A stretch of DNA of 30,370 nt from Ichthyophthirius multifiliis (GCF_000220395.1 NW_004087285.1:3424-33793); one strand, 5' to 3'; positions 10,907-20,689 are shown, counted from the first letter of the stretch. The notes: generated by a model from the letters alone, not told the origin. Numbers and translations: made by a program.

Positions 10907-11861
10907 TAAACCATATTTTTTTATATTATTACAATTTAAAGTATCTAATCCAATTTATGATCTTCGAGTTTTATCATCTAGTTTATTTTTTTAATTATTT
11001 TTTTTTCTATAAATTCTTTAAAAATGAAATTGCGATATTACTCAATCTTTCTTAATTACAACCCCAAGGAAGTTTTTTAAACAGCTTAAAATTATTATTT
11101 TATTTCATGTTTTTAATTTCTTGATTAAAATTTGTAATTGATGATGTTTTGTTATGTTTTATCATTAAAGGTTATATTATTTAATTATCATTATTTTTAT
11201 TTAATTATAATTATTAATTATTATTTATCAATACTGAATACTTTTTATTTTTATTAATTTTATTGTTATTTTTATTAATATCAAATTTATTTTCATAATA
11301 ATTTCTATTTAAATTTTATTTATTTTTATTATTCTCAAAATCGATTTTATCATTTTCATTATTATTTATATTAATTTCATCATATTTTTAAAAATTACTA
11401 TTACTATTATTATTATTATCTTTATTAATTTTATGGTTTTCTTTTGTATTAAAATTATTATTATTTTATAAAGGTGTTTTTAATGTTGCTTATTCCAATT
11501 TTTTTATAGATTGAACATGTTGTTTTAATTAAATAATTTTTTTGTTATTTTCTTGATTGAAATCCTTCGAAATATGTTTTTTTTTCTTAATAAAAATTAT
11601 TTATTTATTTTTTTATATAGGAGAATTTAATAAGCCGCTTTAAGATATAGAATTAAATTTCTTATTTTACTTTTAATTAATTGTCTTTATATCTTTTTAT
11701 AATAAATTCATTAATTAACTTTTTTTAGTTCCTTAATTGCATTTGTTACTACTTTGGCTTAACTAACGAGCAGTCTCAATATTAGCCTAATTTGAAATAC
11801 TATTAAATATATTAAATTATCTGCTTAAATCAGAAAAAGAGTTTTTAGTTGTATTTGGCAT
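7642..11861 (-). CDS. Large IQ-motif protein with DUF4378/CEP350-like C-terminus
   Basis: About 1,230 residues on the minus strand. Exons are 11861-10933, 10808-9932, 9887-8874, 8738-8555, 8422-8244 and 8151-7642; the last four close in frame exactly. The N-terminal half is Asn/Lys/Gln-rich. An IQ motif (AIKIQKIWKGYITR, about 10108-10152) suggests calmodulin binding. Next come an (Glu-Asn)n repeat, a poly-Asn run and a helical region (REQALKIR, LLEKWVKHEKDEIL) that resembles CEP350-type sequence. The C-terminus has VLFDSLNEAL, GGKPYPWTKTEKIV and EDEKAEILMEISDLIFEFLVDE, which resemble the DUF4378 domain of plant TRM/LONGIFOLIA and animal CEP350 proteins, microtubule and centrosome factors. This is a match by eye. 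Two frame breaks are needed: one base too many in the T runs at 10986-11006, and one too few in the T runs at 9998-10017. A basal-body or microtubule scaffold is a plausible role. Confidence 0.72.
8152..8243 (-). other. Intron of the DUF4378-like gene with (AT)n tract
   Basis: A 92-bp minus-strand intron, GTAAAA donor at 8243 and AAATAAAG acceptor at 8152. Splicing joins FIDFEYDI to GNEDDSKLQ. The AT run at about 8168-8201 fills its middle. Confidence 0.85.
8423..8554 (-). other. Intron of the DUF4378-like gene with (AT)n tract
   Basis: A 132-bp intron with GTATTA donor and AATTAG acceptor on the minus strand. The split codon A|AT gives Asn and the exon phases agree on both sides. AT runs lie at about 8458-8520. 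Confidence 0.85.
8739..8873 (-). other. Intron of the DUF4378-like gene with (AT)n tract
   Basis: A 135-bp phase-0 intron with GTAAAT donor and AATTTAG acceptor. The upstream exon 8874-9887 is exactly 338 codons. An AT run lies at about 8826-8858. Confidence 0.85.
9542..9583 (-). repeat. (AAT)n microsatellite encoding poly-Asn
   Basis: About 14 units of ATT on the plus strand, read as AAT (Asn) in the minus-strand gene. The tract keeps the frame, since the exon around it is an exact multiple of three. Confidence 0.9.
9734..9803 (-). repeat. Hexanucleotide repeat encoding (Glu-Asn)n
   Basis: Tandem TCATTT-type units on the plus strand (CATTTT/CATTCT variants) are read as GAAAAT or GAGAAT, giving an alternating Glu-Asn tract in the minus-strand protein. 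One interruption encodes Ile-Asn. The synonymous GAA/GAG variation suggests the array is not brand new. Confidence 0.88.
9888..9931 (-). other. Intron of the DUF4378-like gene (44 bp)
   Basis: GTAAAT donor at 9931 and TATTAG acceptor at 9888. Phase 0 if the frame reading SELYINNL is used upstream; that frame requires one missing base in the homopolymer cluster at 9998-10017. Confidence 0.7.
10809..10932 (-). other. Intron of the DUF4378-like gene with (AT)n tract
   Basis: A 124-bp intron, GTAATA donor and CTTAAG acceptor. The split codon T|AA gives Gln, joining IGLDTLN to YKNKIKTVYQ. An AT run lies at about 10869-10903. Confidence 0.8.
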
Positions 11862-13215
11862 TGTTTTATATGATTTTAAACTTTTATTTTCAATCATTAA
11901 TGGAAATTTTTCTATTTTTTTTATAGCAAATAAGTAAATATTATTTAATATATACTTAAATTTTATGAATGTTTATTTTCAAATACATTTTCGTTTTAAT
12001 TTGAATGAAGTTTTCTACAAGTTATATTTAAATGTTCTATTATACTTTTTTATAAATAATAATAATATATATATATATATATTAAATATATAATTTTTAT
12101 ATATTTTGTATATTTTATATATTTATGTTTTACTAAGGATCAATCTATTTTTTTATTCTGTATTTTTTTTTTAATTATACTTATCATTTATACTTATTTA
12201 ATATTTTAGTTTTAATTTTTTAGTAATAAAATATTTTTTTTTTATTATATTTTCAAAAACACATTTAAATATTTATTTTTAGTATTTATATATGTATATA
12301 TATCATTAGCTTTTATTATATAATTAAATATAAATACTTTAAAAATTTATATTATTCAATATTAATATTTGAATAAAAATGTCTAATTTTTTTTCATTTC
12401 ATTTACTTTTAAATAACATAAAAATAATAGTTTAAAAAAATATATTATTAATATTTATATATTTTTAAATATAATATATATTTATTATAAAAAGAGAAAA
12501 AAATTGTTTCTTATAAAAGATAATAATATATAATTTTTTAATTAAAAAAAAAAATATCATATTTTAACTTTCTTTAAAAAATTAATTTATTTTAAAATTT
12601 TTTATTAAAAATTTAAAATAAATTAAATATTATATTTAATGTTTTTAACTTATTAATATATATAAATTCTAAATTTATACTTTCATAAAAACACAATTAT
12701 TAAAGAAAAATAATAATTATTATCTCAATTTATTATGGAAATTTTTAAATAGTAAAAAATTAAATAAATATTTAATAATTGAATATAGTATATAAATAAA
12801 ATATAAAATAATTATTTAAGTAACAAAAAATAATATTAATATTTTATTTCATAAAATACAATAATTATTAACATTACTATATTTTTTATGTAATTCTTAT
12901 TCAAAAACACAAAATAAAAAAAAGATTATTTATATTGGGTTTAAATATTTTTAAATCAAAAAATATAAACATATTTATTATATCTAAATATATATATTAT
13001 TCAATGGAATATTGTAATAAATAAATTAAAAAATATTTTTTTCAGATAATAAATTAAAAATATAGTCTTTAAAAAAAAAATTTAAAAATAAAATTTAAAA
13101 ATAAAATAATTATATAAATTTTAAATTAAAAAGTATTTATGAATATATGTTTAATTATTTTAATAACTTATAAAAAAAAATTAATTAAAAATATAAATAT
13201 ATATTTTTTAATATT
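11862..13215. other. AT-rich intergenic DNA, divergent spacer
   Basis: About 1.35 kb of nearly pure A/T between the start of the minus-strand DUF4378-like gene and the next plus-strand frame. It should hold promoters for both directions, but no box or binding site can be named. A short AT run lies near 12066-12082. No RNA gene was recognised. Confidence 0.6.
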
Positions 13216-13371
13216 ATGTCTATTTTTTATACCATTTTTATTAAATTACTACTTTTATTTCTCCCTTTAAGCCAAATATCTTTTTATTTAAGATATTATA
13301 CGTTAAATAATTAAAAGTGGACCCCAACATATTATAAATATGTTATTTAAAAGAAGAAGAAAAATAAATGA
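13216..13371 (+). CDS. Putative 51-residue membrane microprotein
   Basis: An ATG-to-TGA frame of 52 codons sits in an island clearly richer in G and C than the surrounding kilobase. It starts MSIFYTIFIKLLLLFLPLSQ, a hydrophobic segment over residues 3-18 with one Lys. A polar aromatic stretch RYYTLNNQKWTPTYYKYV follows, ending in a basic tail QKKKKNK. Codons such as CTC, CCT, ACC, CCA, ACG and TGG are unusual for noncoding DNA here, which argues for selection. The pattern fits a single-pass or signal-anchored protein, for example a small organelle-complex subunit, but no family is recognised. It lies 255 bp upstream of the PADR1 gene on the same strand. Chance is possible, because long frames are common when TGA is the only stop. 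Confidence 0.42.
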
Positions 13372-13393
13372 AATAAAATATATTAATAAAGAA

Positions 13394-13500
13394 AAATATA
13401 TATATATATATATATATAATTATAAAAAATATATAAGTGAGTGAGAAGAAAAAAAAAATATATATATATATAATTATATATGAATGTATATATATATATA
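13394..13500. repeat. (AT)n runs upstream of the PADR1 gene
   Basis: Three short AT dinucleotide runs (about 13395-13418, 13459-13472 and 13487-13500), separated by purine-rich sequence containing GTGAGTGAGAAG. They lie in the spacer before the PADR1 gene and are followed by an A-rich leader. Confidence 0.7.
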
Positions 13501-13625
13501 TACCAGTTTTTTTATATTTTAGTTTATTAATTTTTTTATTTAAAAAAAAAAGGAAAAAAAACTTATTAAAAATAGGAAAAAAAAAAAATAAAAAAAAATA
13601 AAATAAAAAAAAATAATAAAAAAAA

Positions 13626-14081
13626 ATGAAATAACATTTATCAAAAACCTAAAACTTCAATAAATGTAAAAAAATAAAAAAGATCAGTACGAAAACTTAA
13701 AATAATCTTATAAATTTATATTATAAATATGTAAAATCAAATTCCTTTACATAAACCTAATTAGAAATACTAAAAAAATAAATATACACAATGTCATAAA
13801 AGAGTAAAAAAATTCTAATAAATGAATTAGAAGCTAATAATATAAATATCCTTAAAAATACAAAATAATCATAATTAATTATGTGCATTTCTCATGGCAG
13901 AACTTTTGGAAAAATTATAAAAAAATGTCCTTCTTGTAAAGTTGGTAAACTTTAATTTGAAGTTGAAGAAGGAAGATATATTTGCATATAAAATATAAGT
14001 TATCCAATGTAAAATAATTGTGGATTAGCATATGATTTTTAAGAAATAGAACATTTAAAATGGATATAATTGTGCAATTGA
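13626..14081 (+). CDS. Stand-alone PADR1-type zinc-domain protein
   Basis: A single exon of 151 residues ends at TGA 14079-14081. Residues 61-150 match the PADR1 fold, the third zinc region of PARP1. There is a helical lead (KKILINELEANNINI), then SHGRTFGKI, corresponding to the ADGMxFG motif. A CxxC-x15-C-x11-C zinc set follows (C101, C104, C120, C132), with GKLQFEVEEGRYIC between, and then FQEIEHLKWI. In PARP1 this region links DNA-damage sensing to catalytic activation, but here no BRCT, WGR or ADP-ribosyltransferase domain follows: the next gene is an unrelated phosphatase. The first ATG was chosen; a second in-frame ATG at 13791 would give 96 residues and still keep the domain. A nuclear DNA-binding or PARP-partner role is inferred only from the fold. 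Confidence 0.75.
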
Positions 14082-14149
14082 CTCTATAATTTTTTTATTT
14101 TTAAAATAAAATTATATTTATATATTTATTTTTATATATGCAAAAGAAT

Positions 14150-14186
<37 letters not shown>

Positions 14187-14492
14187 ATGTGAAAAATATA
14201 ATTTATTATTATAATAAAAGACTATTTATTAAATAGAATTTATTAAATATAATTAAAATTTACAATTTTTATATATTATTTGTGTAACAAAAAAAAAAAA
14301 TATATACATAAAAATAAATACATATATAATTAAAACTTTTTTTTTTTTTTTTTTTTTTACTTTAAAAAAATAAAATGAAAAGCTTCTTAAATATGTAAAA
14401 AATAAAATAAATTCTATTATAAAAACATATATTTTAGATTTAAAGTAAATATAAATCAAGATATATAAAAAATTGAAAATGAAAATTTACAA
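14082..14492. other. Intergenic spacer with long poly-T runs
   Basis: This 411-bp spacer holds a T28 run (14155-14182) and a T20 run (about 14338-14357), otherwise A/T. On the minus strand these give low-complexity Lys/Phe frames that I do not consider genes. The final bases are the 5' leader of the phosphatase gene; the ATG at 14479 opens a frame that stops after five codons. Confidence 0.6.
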
Positions 14493-15376
14493 ATGACAAA
14501 TAATAATATTGTTCATAATGTAAATAAAAAAAATATCTAACAGGCATTTATTTATTTTTAAATACAATATTGTTTTATTTGTAAAAAATAAAGATAAATT
14601 AATAAAATATACACTAGTCTTAAATAAATATTAAAGAAGAAAACAATTTTTCCTTAGTTTAAATCATATGCAATTGCTTTTTTAAATAAAGGTATTTTTA
14701 TTTTTTTCTCTAAAAGAATATAAATATATGAATTTTAATTATAGATTTTAAACTGTAAAAAAATAAAGAATTAAATAACTTGGGTAGTAAAAATAGTCTT
14801 GTATCGTATTATATTTTAATTTTATATTTTCATTTTTATATATATAAATAAATACTAAAAATTTAAATGTTTTAATTATAAAAAAAAATAAAGGGAAAAA
14901 AAACTTTAATTTTAGATTTAGATGAAACATTAGTACATAGTTCTTTTTAATAAATAAATGAATACGATTTTTAATTTGAAGTTAAATTATATTATTTATA
15001 TATTTTATTTCTTACATTATTTAAATAAAAAGATAGTAGTTAAAAATATTCCTTATTAAATATATGTAAAAAAACGTCCAGGAATACATATTTTTTTACA
15101 AAAATTAAGTGAAAAATATGAAATAGTAATATATACTGCAAGTATATCGGAAGTAATTAAAATATATATATAAAAAAAAAACTTTAAATCTAATATTTAA
15201 GTATGCAAATTAAGTATGTAATATAATAGATTAATAAGACGTAATTTCTTATAGACTTTTTAGATAACATTGTTCAAACTATAGAGGTAAATTAGTAAAA
15301 GACTTAACAAAATTAGGTAGAGAATTAAAGGATATTATAATAATAGATGTATTTATATATAAATATATATGTATTG

Positions 15377-15435
<59 letters not shown>

Positions 15436-16371
15436 GAACTCTGAAAATTCTTTTTTATTTTAACCTGAAAATTCGATTTAAATTTCAAATTTTTTTGAAG
15501 ATAATAATGATACTGAGCTAACTAAATTAATACCTTTTTTAATATTTTTATCGGATGTAAATTTTTTTTTTTTAAGAATAAAAATAAACAATTTTTTTTT
15601 TAAAAAAGGTTTATGATATAAGATCTACTCGTAAATGGATGGAAAAATATATAAATAATGAAATAATAGACTATATAGATATGAATCATAAAGAATAAAA
15701 ATATAACCGAAAAATGTATTAAAAAATAAATTAAGAAAATAAAATTCCTTAATAAATAAGCAAATATTAAATATAATCTTTGGATTATTTAAATGGAAAC
15801 AAGCTTTAGTATTCAGAAGTTAATTTAGAATAATAAGTAAAATAGTAATATTTCAGGAATAAAATATAAAAAAAAGGATATAAATCTAAAACTTGACAGT
15901 CAAAATAATAAAACAGAATATAATAATGATTTTAACAGTGAAAATTATGAATATAAAGGAAAAAATTATCCAAACCATATAAAAATTATTTAAAGTAATA
16001 AATATTTGTAAAAATCTATTAAAAATAAAAACTTAAATAAAACTTGCCCAAATTTTTATAATTCTAATATGGAATATTAGTAGTTTCTTAAAAATATAAA
16101 AAAATATAAAGCTAATTAAACTTATTAAAATATAAGCTAATTAGAAGCAGTTAATAATACATAAAGTAATTTTAAAGAAAATATAGATTTAAAATTGTTT
16201 TCTACAAAATAGAATAAATAAAAATATAAATTTTGGGATGATTATTAATAAAAATTTGATGATAAATATATAGATTATTAATTAAATAATAATAAAAAAA
16301 ACATTTTGAATAAGTAATAAAAATTTTATTAAAATAAAAAAGAGTTTAAAAATTTATATAAATATAGTTGA
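14493..16371 (+). CDS. FCP1/SCP-type (NIF-domain) phosphatase with long tail
   Basis: A haloacid-dehalogenase-superfamily Ser phosphatase like CTDSP/CTDSPL2, which act on the RNA polymerase II tail or other phosphoproteins. Exons are 14493-14691, 14745-14800, 14894-14980, 15033-15152, 15202-15348, 15437-15556 and 15609-16371, about 496 residues. The catalytic motif is LDLDETLVHS, with nucleophile D93 and acid/base D95. It is followed by VKKRPGIHIFLQKLS, EIVIYTAS, YRLFRQHC, GKLVKDLTKLGREL, IIIIDNSENSF (D203) and FFEDNNDTELTKLIPFL, in family order and spacing. After residue ~245 comes a Lys/Asn/Gln-rich tail of about 250 residues. Its frame changes at the A8 run 15868-15875; one extra A there explains it, and the last exon is one base over a multiple of three. 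The tail has no recognised domain. Confidence 0.92.
14692..14744 (+). other. Phosphatase intron 1 (53 bp)
   Basis: GTATTT donor and TTATAG acceptor; the split codon G|AT gives Asp. Confidence 0.75.
14801..14893 (+). other. Phosphatase intron 2 (93 bp)
   Basis: GTATCG donor and AATAAAG acceptor, phase 0. Splicing joins GSKNSL to GKKTLILDLDE. Confidence 0.78.
14981..15032 (+). other. Phosphatase intron 3 (52 bp)
   Basis: GTTAAA donor and AAAAAG acceptor, phase 0. Splicing joins YDFQFE to IVVKNIPYQIYVKKRPG. Confidence 0.85.
15153..15201 (+). other. Phosphatase intron 4 (49 bp)
   Basis: GTAATT donor and TTTAAG acceptor, phase 0. Splicing rebuilds the family motif YTASISEYANQV. Confidence 0.9.
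15349..15436 (+). other. Phosphatase intron 5 (88 bp) with (AT)n tract
   Basis: GTATTT donor and AATTAG acceptor, phase 0. Splicing joins IIIID to NSENSF, the second catalytic motif. An AT run fills about 15381-15431. Confidence 0.92.
15557..15608 (+). other. Phosphatase intron 6 (52 bp)
   Basis: GTAAAT donor and AAAAAG acceptor, phase 0. Splicing joins LIFLSD to VYDIRS. Confidence 0.88.
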
Positions 16372-16729
16372 TTGTTTTTAGTATTAAATTTAAAAAAATA
16401 TTGTATTAAATAAATTATAATATATATTTATATATGTATATTAAAGTTATAAAAAATATTTATTTTTAAATTTCATATTTATATATTTAATATAAATATA
16501 TTAATTATTTATTTATATATATTATTTTATTAATTTTAGAATTAATTTTGTTTTATATTATGAAAATGGTTTTTATTTATTATTAATATTTTTTATTTTT
16601 TAAAATTATTTTTAATTTATAAAAATTTTCATTATATAATTATTATCATACGTCTGAAGTATATATATAAAAATTTATTTATCATTAATATATAAATATA
16701 TCTATATAAAAAAATTTAGGAGTTAATAA
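16372..16729. other. AT-rich intergenic DNA
   Basis: A 358-bp spacer between two plus-strand genes. Only A/T-rich sequence is seen, with a single slightly mixed patch (ATCATACGTCTGAAG, about 16645-16659). No gene or RNA was recognised. Confidence 0.55.
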
Positions 16730-17369
16730 ATGAACTTAAAAGTTTATAAAAGACTTGCATAAATTATAGTTTAGTAAAAAATTAACAAAAAAAATGTAAA
16801 TTAAAATAAAAAGGATTTAATAAATACATCTCCTGAATTATTTTTAGTTGATTTTAGTCCATTAAATAAATAAGTAAAAAGTAAAAACGCATATTTGATT
16901 TTTGGTGAACATGCACGTGAATTAATAAGTACTGAAGTAGGTTTAAATTTAGTTAAAACATTATGCCAAACAGGAAATGATTAAATAAATAAAATAAGAT
17001 AATAATTTAAAATTTAAATAATAGTAAACTCAAATCCTTTATCACGAAAACAAGTAGAAAACGGATACTATTGTAAAAGAACTAATGAAAATAATGTAGA
17101 TATAAATAGAAATTATGATAGTCATTGGATATATGTAAATATATTTTTATTTTATTTTATTTTTTAAGAAATAAAAAAAAGAATGATTAAAAATATACTA
17201 ATTCTGGAGAAAAACCTTTTAGTGAAATCGAAACATTAAAAATAAGTGAAATTGGTTAAAAATTAAATCCTTTAATTTTTTTAAGTGTACATTCCGGAAC
17301 ATTAGGTTTATATACTCCTTATGCATATTCTAATAAATAATGTATTTTTTAAAAAAATATTAAATTATA

Positions 17370-17447
<78 letters not shown>

Positions 17448-17976
17448 AGGCTAATATAATATAGAGAATATGGTTAGAATATTAAAAAATATATAAGATT
17501 AATATTGCAATAATTGTTCTGTTGGTGCGGCTGGAAAATAAGTTGGGTATCTCTGTTCAGGAACTTCTATTGATTATTTTTATGAAAAAGGAGTTAAATA
17601 TTCATTTGCGTTTGAAATTTTTGATTAAAATTAATAAATAAATAATATTTAATTAAGAAAAAAAACACATAAATAATATAACCAATAGCATTCTAAATCT
17701 TGTTTTATAAATGATGATTATAATAATTATATGTAAAAAAATATTATTTTTATTTATTTATTTTTTTAATTGAAAATTTAGTGAGGAAGAATGTTTTAAT
17801 ACATTTAATCCTAATAGTAAATATTTATATAAGTATATCTTAAATAATTGGACATAAGTAAATTTTATTTATATTCCTAAAAAAAATAAAAAAAAAATAC
17901 ATTTTTAAATTTAATCTAAAAGTCAATACTAAGTTTACTTGATCAAATAAACTTTATAGAAGACTAATAATTATGA
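16730..17976 (+). CDS. M14-family zinc carboxypeptidase
   Basis: A metallo-carboxypeptidase of 325 residues. Exons are 16730-17134, 17182-17341, 17450-17732, 17782-17857 and 17923-17976; all phases close. Zinc ligands are H61 and E64 in GEHARELIS (the HxxE motif) and H172 in LSVHSG. The catalytic base is E244 in FAFEIFD. NPLSRKQVENGYY and DINRNYD (N126-R127) match the substrate-carboxylate-binding Arg and NRN motifs of the family. No signal peptide or propeptide is visible, so the protein is probably intracellular or is made without a classical zymogen segment. The C-terminal helix (YLYKYILNNWTQ..LDQINFIEDQQL) follows the catalytic domain. Whether it trims peptides or modifies tubulin tails cannot be decided; it lacks the extra N-terminal domain of cytosolic (CCP) carboxypeptidases. 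Confidence 0.94.
17135..17181 (+). other. Carboxypeptidase intron 1 (47 bp)
   Basis: GTAAAT donor and AAAAAG acceptor, phase 0. Splicing joins DSHWIY to NDQKYTNSG. Confidence 0.92.
17342..17449 (+). other. Carboxypeptidase intron 2 (108 bp) with long (AT)n
   Basis: GTATTT donor and TTTAAG acceptor; the split codon T|GC gives Cys. The AT run at about 17375-17444 is one of the longest in the window. Confidence 0.9.
17733..17781 (+). other. Carboxypeptidase intron 3 (49 bp)
   Basis: GTAAAA donor and ATTTAG acceptor; the split codon AT|T gives Ile. Confidence 0.85.
17858..17922 (+). other. Carboxypeptidase intron 4 (65 bp)
   Basis: GTAAAT donor and TAAAAG acceptor, phase 0. The last exon supplies 17 codons and TGA. 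Confidence 0.8.
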
Positions 17977-18135
17977 AAAAAAAATATATATATATTTATT
18001 TTATATTAAAAAAATACAATTTTTTTTTTTTTTAAATAAAAATTTCTTATAATATAAAAAAAAAAATATTACTGTATATTAAATTAAAAATAAAAAAAAG
18101 TCTTTTTTTTTTTTTTTTTCTTCTTTTTTTATTCC

Positions 18136-18863
18136 TCAAACTTCCAAAATTTCGTCTTAAGCATTATCGAAAATAGTATTTTTTGATTTTTATAAGAGTT
18201 TTTATTCTTATTAAATGTTTTATTTTTTTTTCTTTTAAGTTTTTTTCTAACAATAGGAGTTCTTAATTCTTTATCAGTATTATTCCTATACCATATATAA
18301 TTCAACTTATATCTAATAGTACCTTCAGAAGTCTAAATAACTTTTAGGCTTTTTAAAAAAGGTGAAAATAATTTCACATGCATAAATACTTAAGCCCCAC
18401 AAAATCTAAATACCATATCAAATCCAGACATAAGTGAATTCTATTTATATCTGGCAGTGCATAATCCAGTTACTGTATTTCCATAACCTTCACTCAAAGA
18501 TTTTAAATAATGTATTTCAATTACATCCCCTGCTTTAAATTCCGGAATTCGAAATTCCTTTTGTCTCTCTAATGCTAACTTTTCACGTTATTCGATATGC
18601 TTTATTAATGCTTTTCCTTTAAGTTATGTAGGTCTTAAAATTACTGGAGGCCATTCGTAATTTGGATCATCCCATTTTAATTGTTTTGGTTTTCTATCGG
18701 GATGAAAATGATTAGGTCTTGGTACATAATTATCTATGTAATTTGTTTTGTCAAAAGGACTACGTTAGGGCTTGTATCTGTATACTATATTTGAATTTAC
18801 TTTGTTAAATAATTGAGTATATTTAAATAATTGGATATGTTATTTTAGATATTATTATAACAT
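18136..18863 (-). CDS. MRPL19: Mitochondrial ribosomal protein bL19m
   Basis: A large-subunit mitoribosomal protein of about 242 residues with no intron. The bL19 core begins near residue 109 (FKAGDVIEIHYL, D113) and continues with GNTVTGLCTARYK, VFRFCGAQVFMHVKLFSP and SLKVIQTSEGTIRYKLNYIWYRN, matching the order of the bacterial bL19 barrel. The ~105-residue N-terminal extension starts MLQQYLKQHIQLFKYTQLF, low in acidic residues and consistent with a mitochondrial presequence, then a basic Pro-rich stretch. In the lysine-rich tail the frame changes at the T9 run 18223-18231. With one more base there, the tail reads KQNIQQEQKLLQKSKNTIFDNAQDEILEV and ends at TGA 18138-18136. Without it the frame runs on into A/T DNA. 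The gene is convergent with the carboxypeptidase, 159 bp away. Confidence 0.9.
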
Positions 18864-19229
18864 TGTTTTAATATATATATGTATATAAAAATCTTTTTAT
18901 TTTTAATTTTTTAATTTTCATAGGATAAATAAAATTTTTTTATTCATAAAAAAATAAAAATATTTAAAATTTATTTATTTTTAACTTATCATTTTTTTTT
19001 TTTATTCATATATAAATAATAAATTCTTTGTTTATAGATTGTAAAAATTATTAATATTATTTTAATAAAGATATTTAAATAAAATATATATATAAATATA
19101 AGTATATATGTTATAAATATTATAAATGAATATAAAATATATATTGAAAAATATTTATAATTAATATAATATTTAAAATTAAAAACAAAAAATAAAAAGT
19201 TAATAATATATATTATTTATATATTATAA

Positions 19230-19282
<53 letters not shown>
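18864..19282. other. Intergenic spacer with (AT)n tract
   Basis: A 419-bp spacer between two minus-strand genes. It holds a long AT dinucleotide run (about 19230-19282) that ends at the stop codon of the upstream coiled-coil gene, and otherwise featureless A/T. It should contain the bL19m promoter, but no motif is identifiable. Confidence 0.6.
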
Positions 19283-19285
<3 letters not shown>

Positions 19286-20689
19286 ATTTATTTTAATTTT
19301 ATTTTCTATATTTAATAAAATTGAATTTAAATTAGAGATTAAGAAATTATTATCTTCAGTTGAATAATTTTTTTCTATTTAAATTAGTTTATTTTAAAAC
19401 ACTTAAATGTGTTTTTTACTAACAATTTTTTCCAGGCATTAACAATTATAAGTAATTCTTTAAATAATAACTGACAATCTTTCACAAATATCATGCTTCT
19501 GATTATATTTATCAAAAATTTAAACAACAGCCTCAAAAATAAATCCCTAGCTAATTTCCTTAATATAATTTTAAAAACTTTAACCTTCATATGCTAAATT
19601 AAGTAATATATTAACGCCTAAATCAACAACAATATATTAATCTATAGATTAATTCATTCTATAGACTAAAACAGGTATTAAACCTGCCTAAATTATATAA
19701 TTTTTTATAAATTAATTCAAACTATCATCAAAATTACATAAATCACTAAATAGAAATTATAAACTTTAAGCACTTTCTTTATTATTAGTTTATAAAATAA
19801 GTATAATTAAAATTATATCTACTCTTGTCATGAGTATGTACTTCTAATTTTCTATTTAAGCAGTATTTTCGTCAAAAATATTTATTTATTGAGAATTTTT
19901 TTAATTGTTTTTTTTTAATTGAAATTCTGATGTATCTAAATATTATTTAAAAATTTGTAAAATCTCCCTTTAAATATCTTCATTAATAAAACTTTTATTT
20001 TATTTCATTATGAATAAATTTTTAGTAGTAATATTTTTAAGTTTTCGTCTCCAAAATTAAGTCTTTGGTAAAAAAACTATTTCAGTCTGTTTATTAGAAT
20101 TCATCATTATGTCATTTATATGATCTTATTGAGATTTAAGCAAGTTTTTTTGGCTTTCAAGGGTTTAAAAGTTCAATTTTTGCCTTTTATTAGGCATTTT
20201 ATTCTATATTTTAAACTTAAAATTAATACAATTAGACATTAAGTTCACTAAGTTGTATAAATCCTTGGAATTTTATTACTTAAGAAGTAAAGAAGGGATT
20301 ATTTCTAATAAGTCACTCACTAAATTATTAAAAGAAGGATAAAAAACTTCACCTATATCTAATTAAGTATTTTAAAGTTCCAATATATTATTTTGATTAA
20401 TTTAAGAATTATTATAATCGTTTATTACTAAAGGTAGTGTATATTTAATATTATTAATTATTATTTAAATTATATTCAAAAGTACCTTTATTTCTTCGTC
20501 ATTAGTTATAGAATTAATAGTTTTTTTTTTTAATATTGTAGTTTTTTTACTTATATCTTATGATATATTTTCCTCTTCAATTTCAGAAATATTATTGTTT
20601 TCTTATTTTTACGTATTATTATTGTTATCTTATTTTTATTTATTTTCTTGTTTTTAAGTATTATTATTTTCAGTTTTTATATATTATTA

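Noticed and set aside
13321-13328. ACCCCAAC, resembling a telomerase RNA template for GGGGTT repeats
   Set aside because: Only 8 bases, not flanked by the conserved ciliate telomerase RNA elements, and it lies within codons TGG ACC CCA ACA of a possible microprotein.
13249-13344. Possible structured RNA: 9-bp closing stem (13249-13257 with 13312-13320) and two perfect 8-bp hairpins (13275-13297, 13326-13344)
   Set aside because: The stems are mostly A/T and could arise by chance, no promoter or terminator is seen, and the composition contrast is better explained by the 51-codon frame. RNA-seq could reopen the question.
15279-15488. Minus-strand frame with Tyr-Ile run
   Set aside because: Antisense of phosphatase exons and of the (AT)n tract in its intron 5; the conserved phosphatase motifs lie on the plus strand.
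19384-19590. Minus-strand 68-codon Lys/Leu-rich frame
   Set aside because: It overlaps the C-terminal region of the coiled-coil gene in another frame; with Gln read from TAA/TAG the long frame is clearly the coding one.
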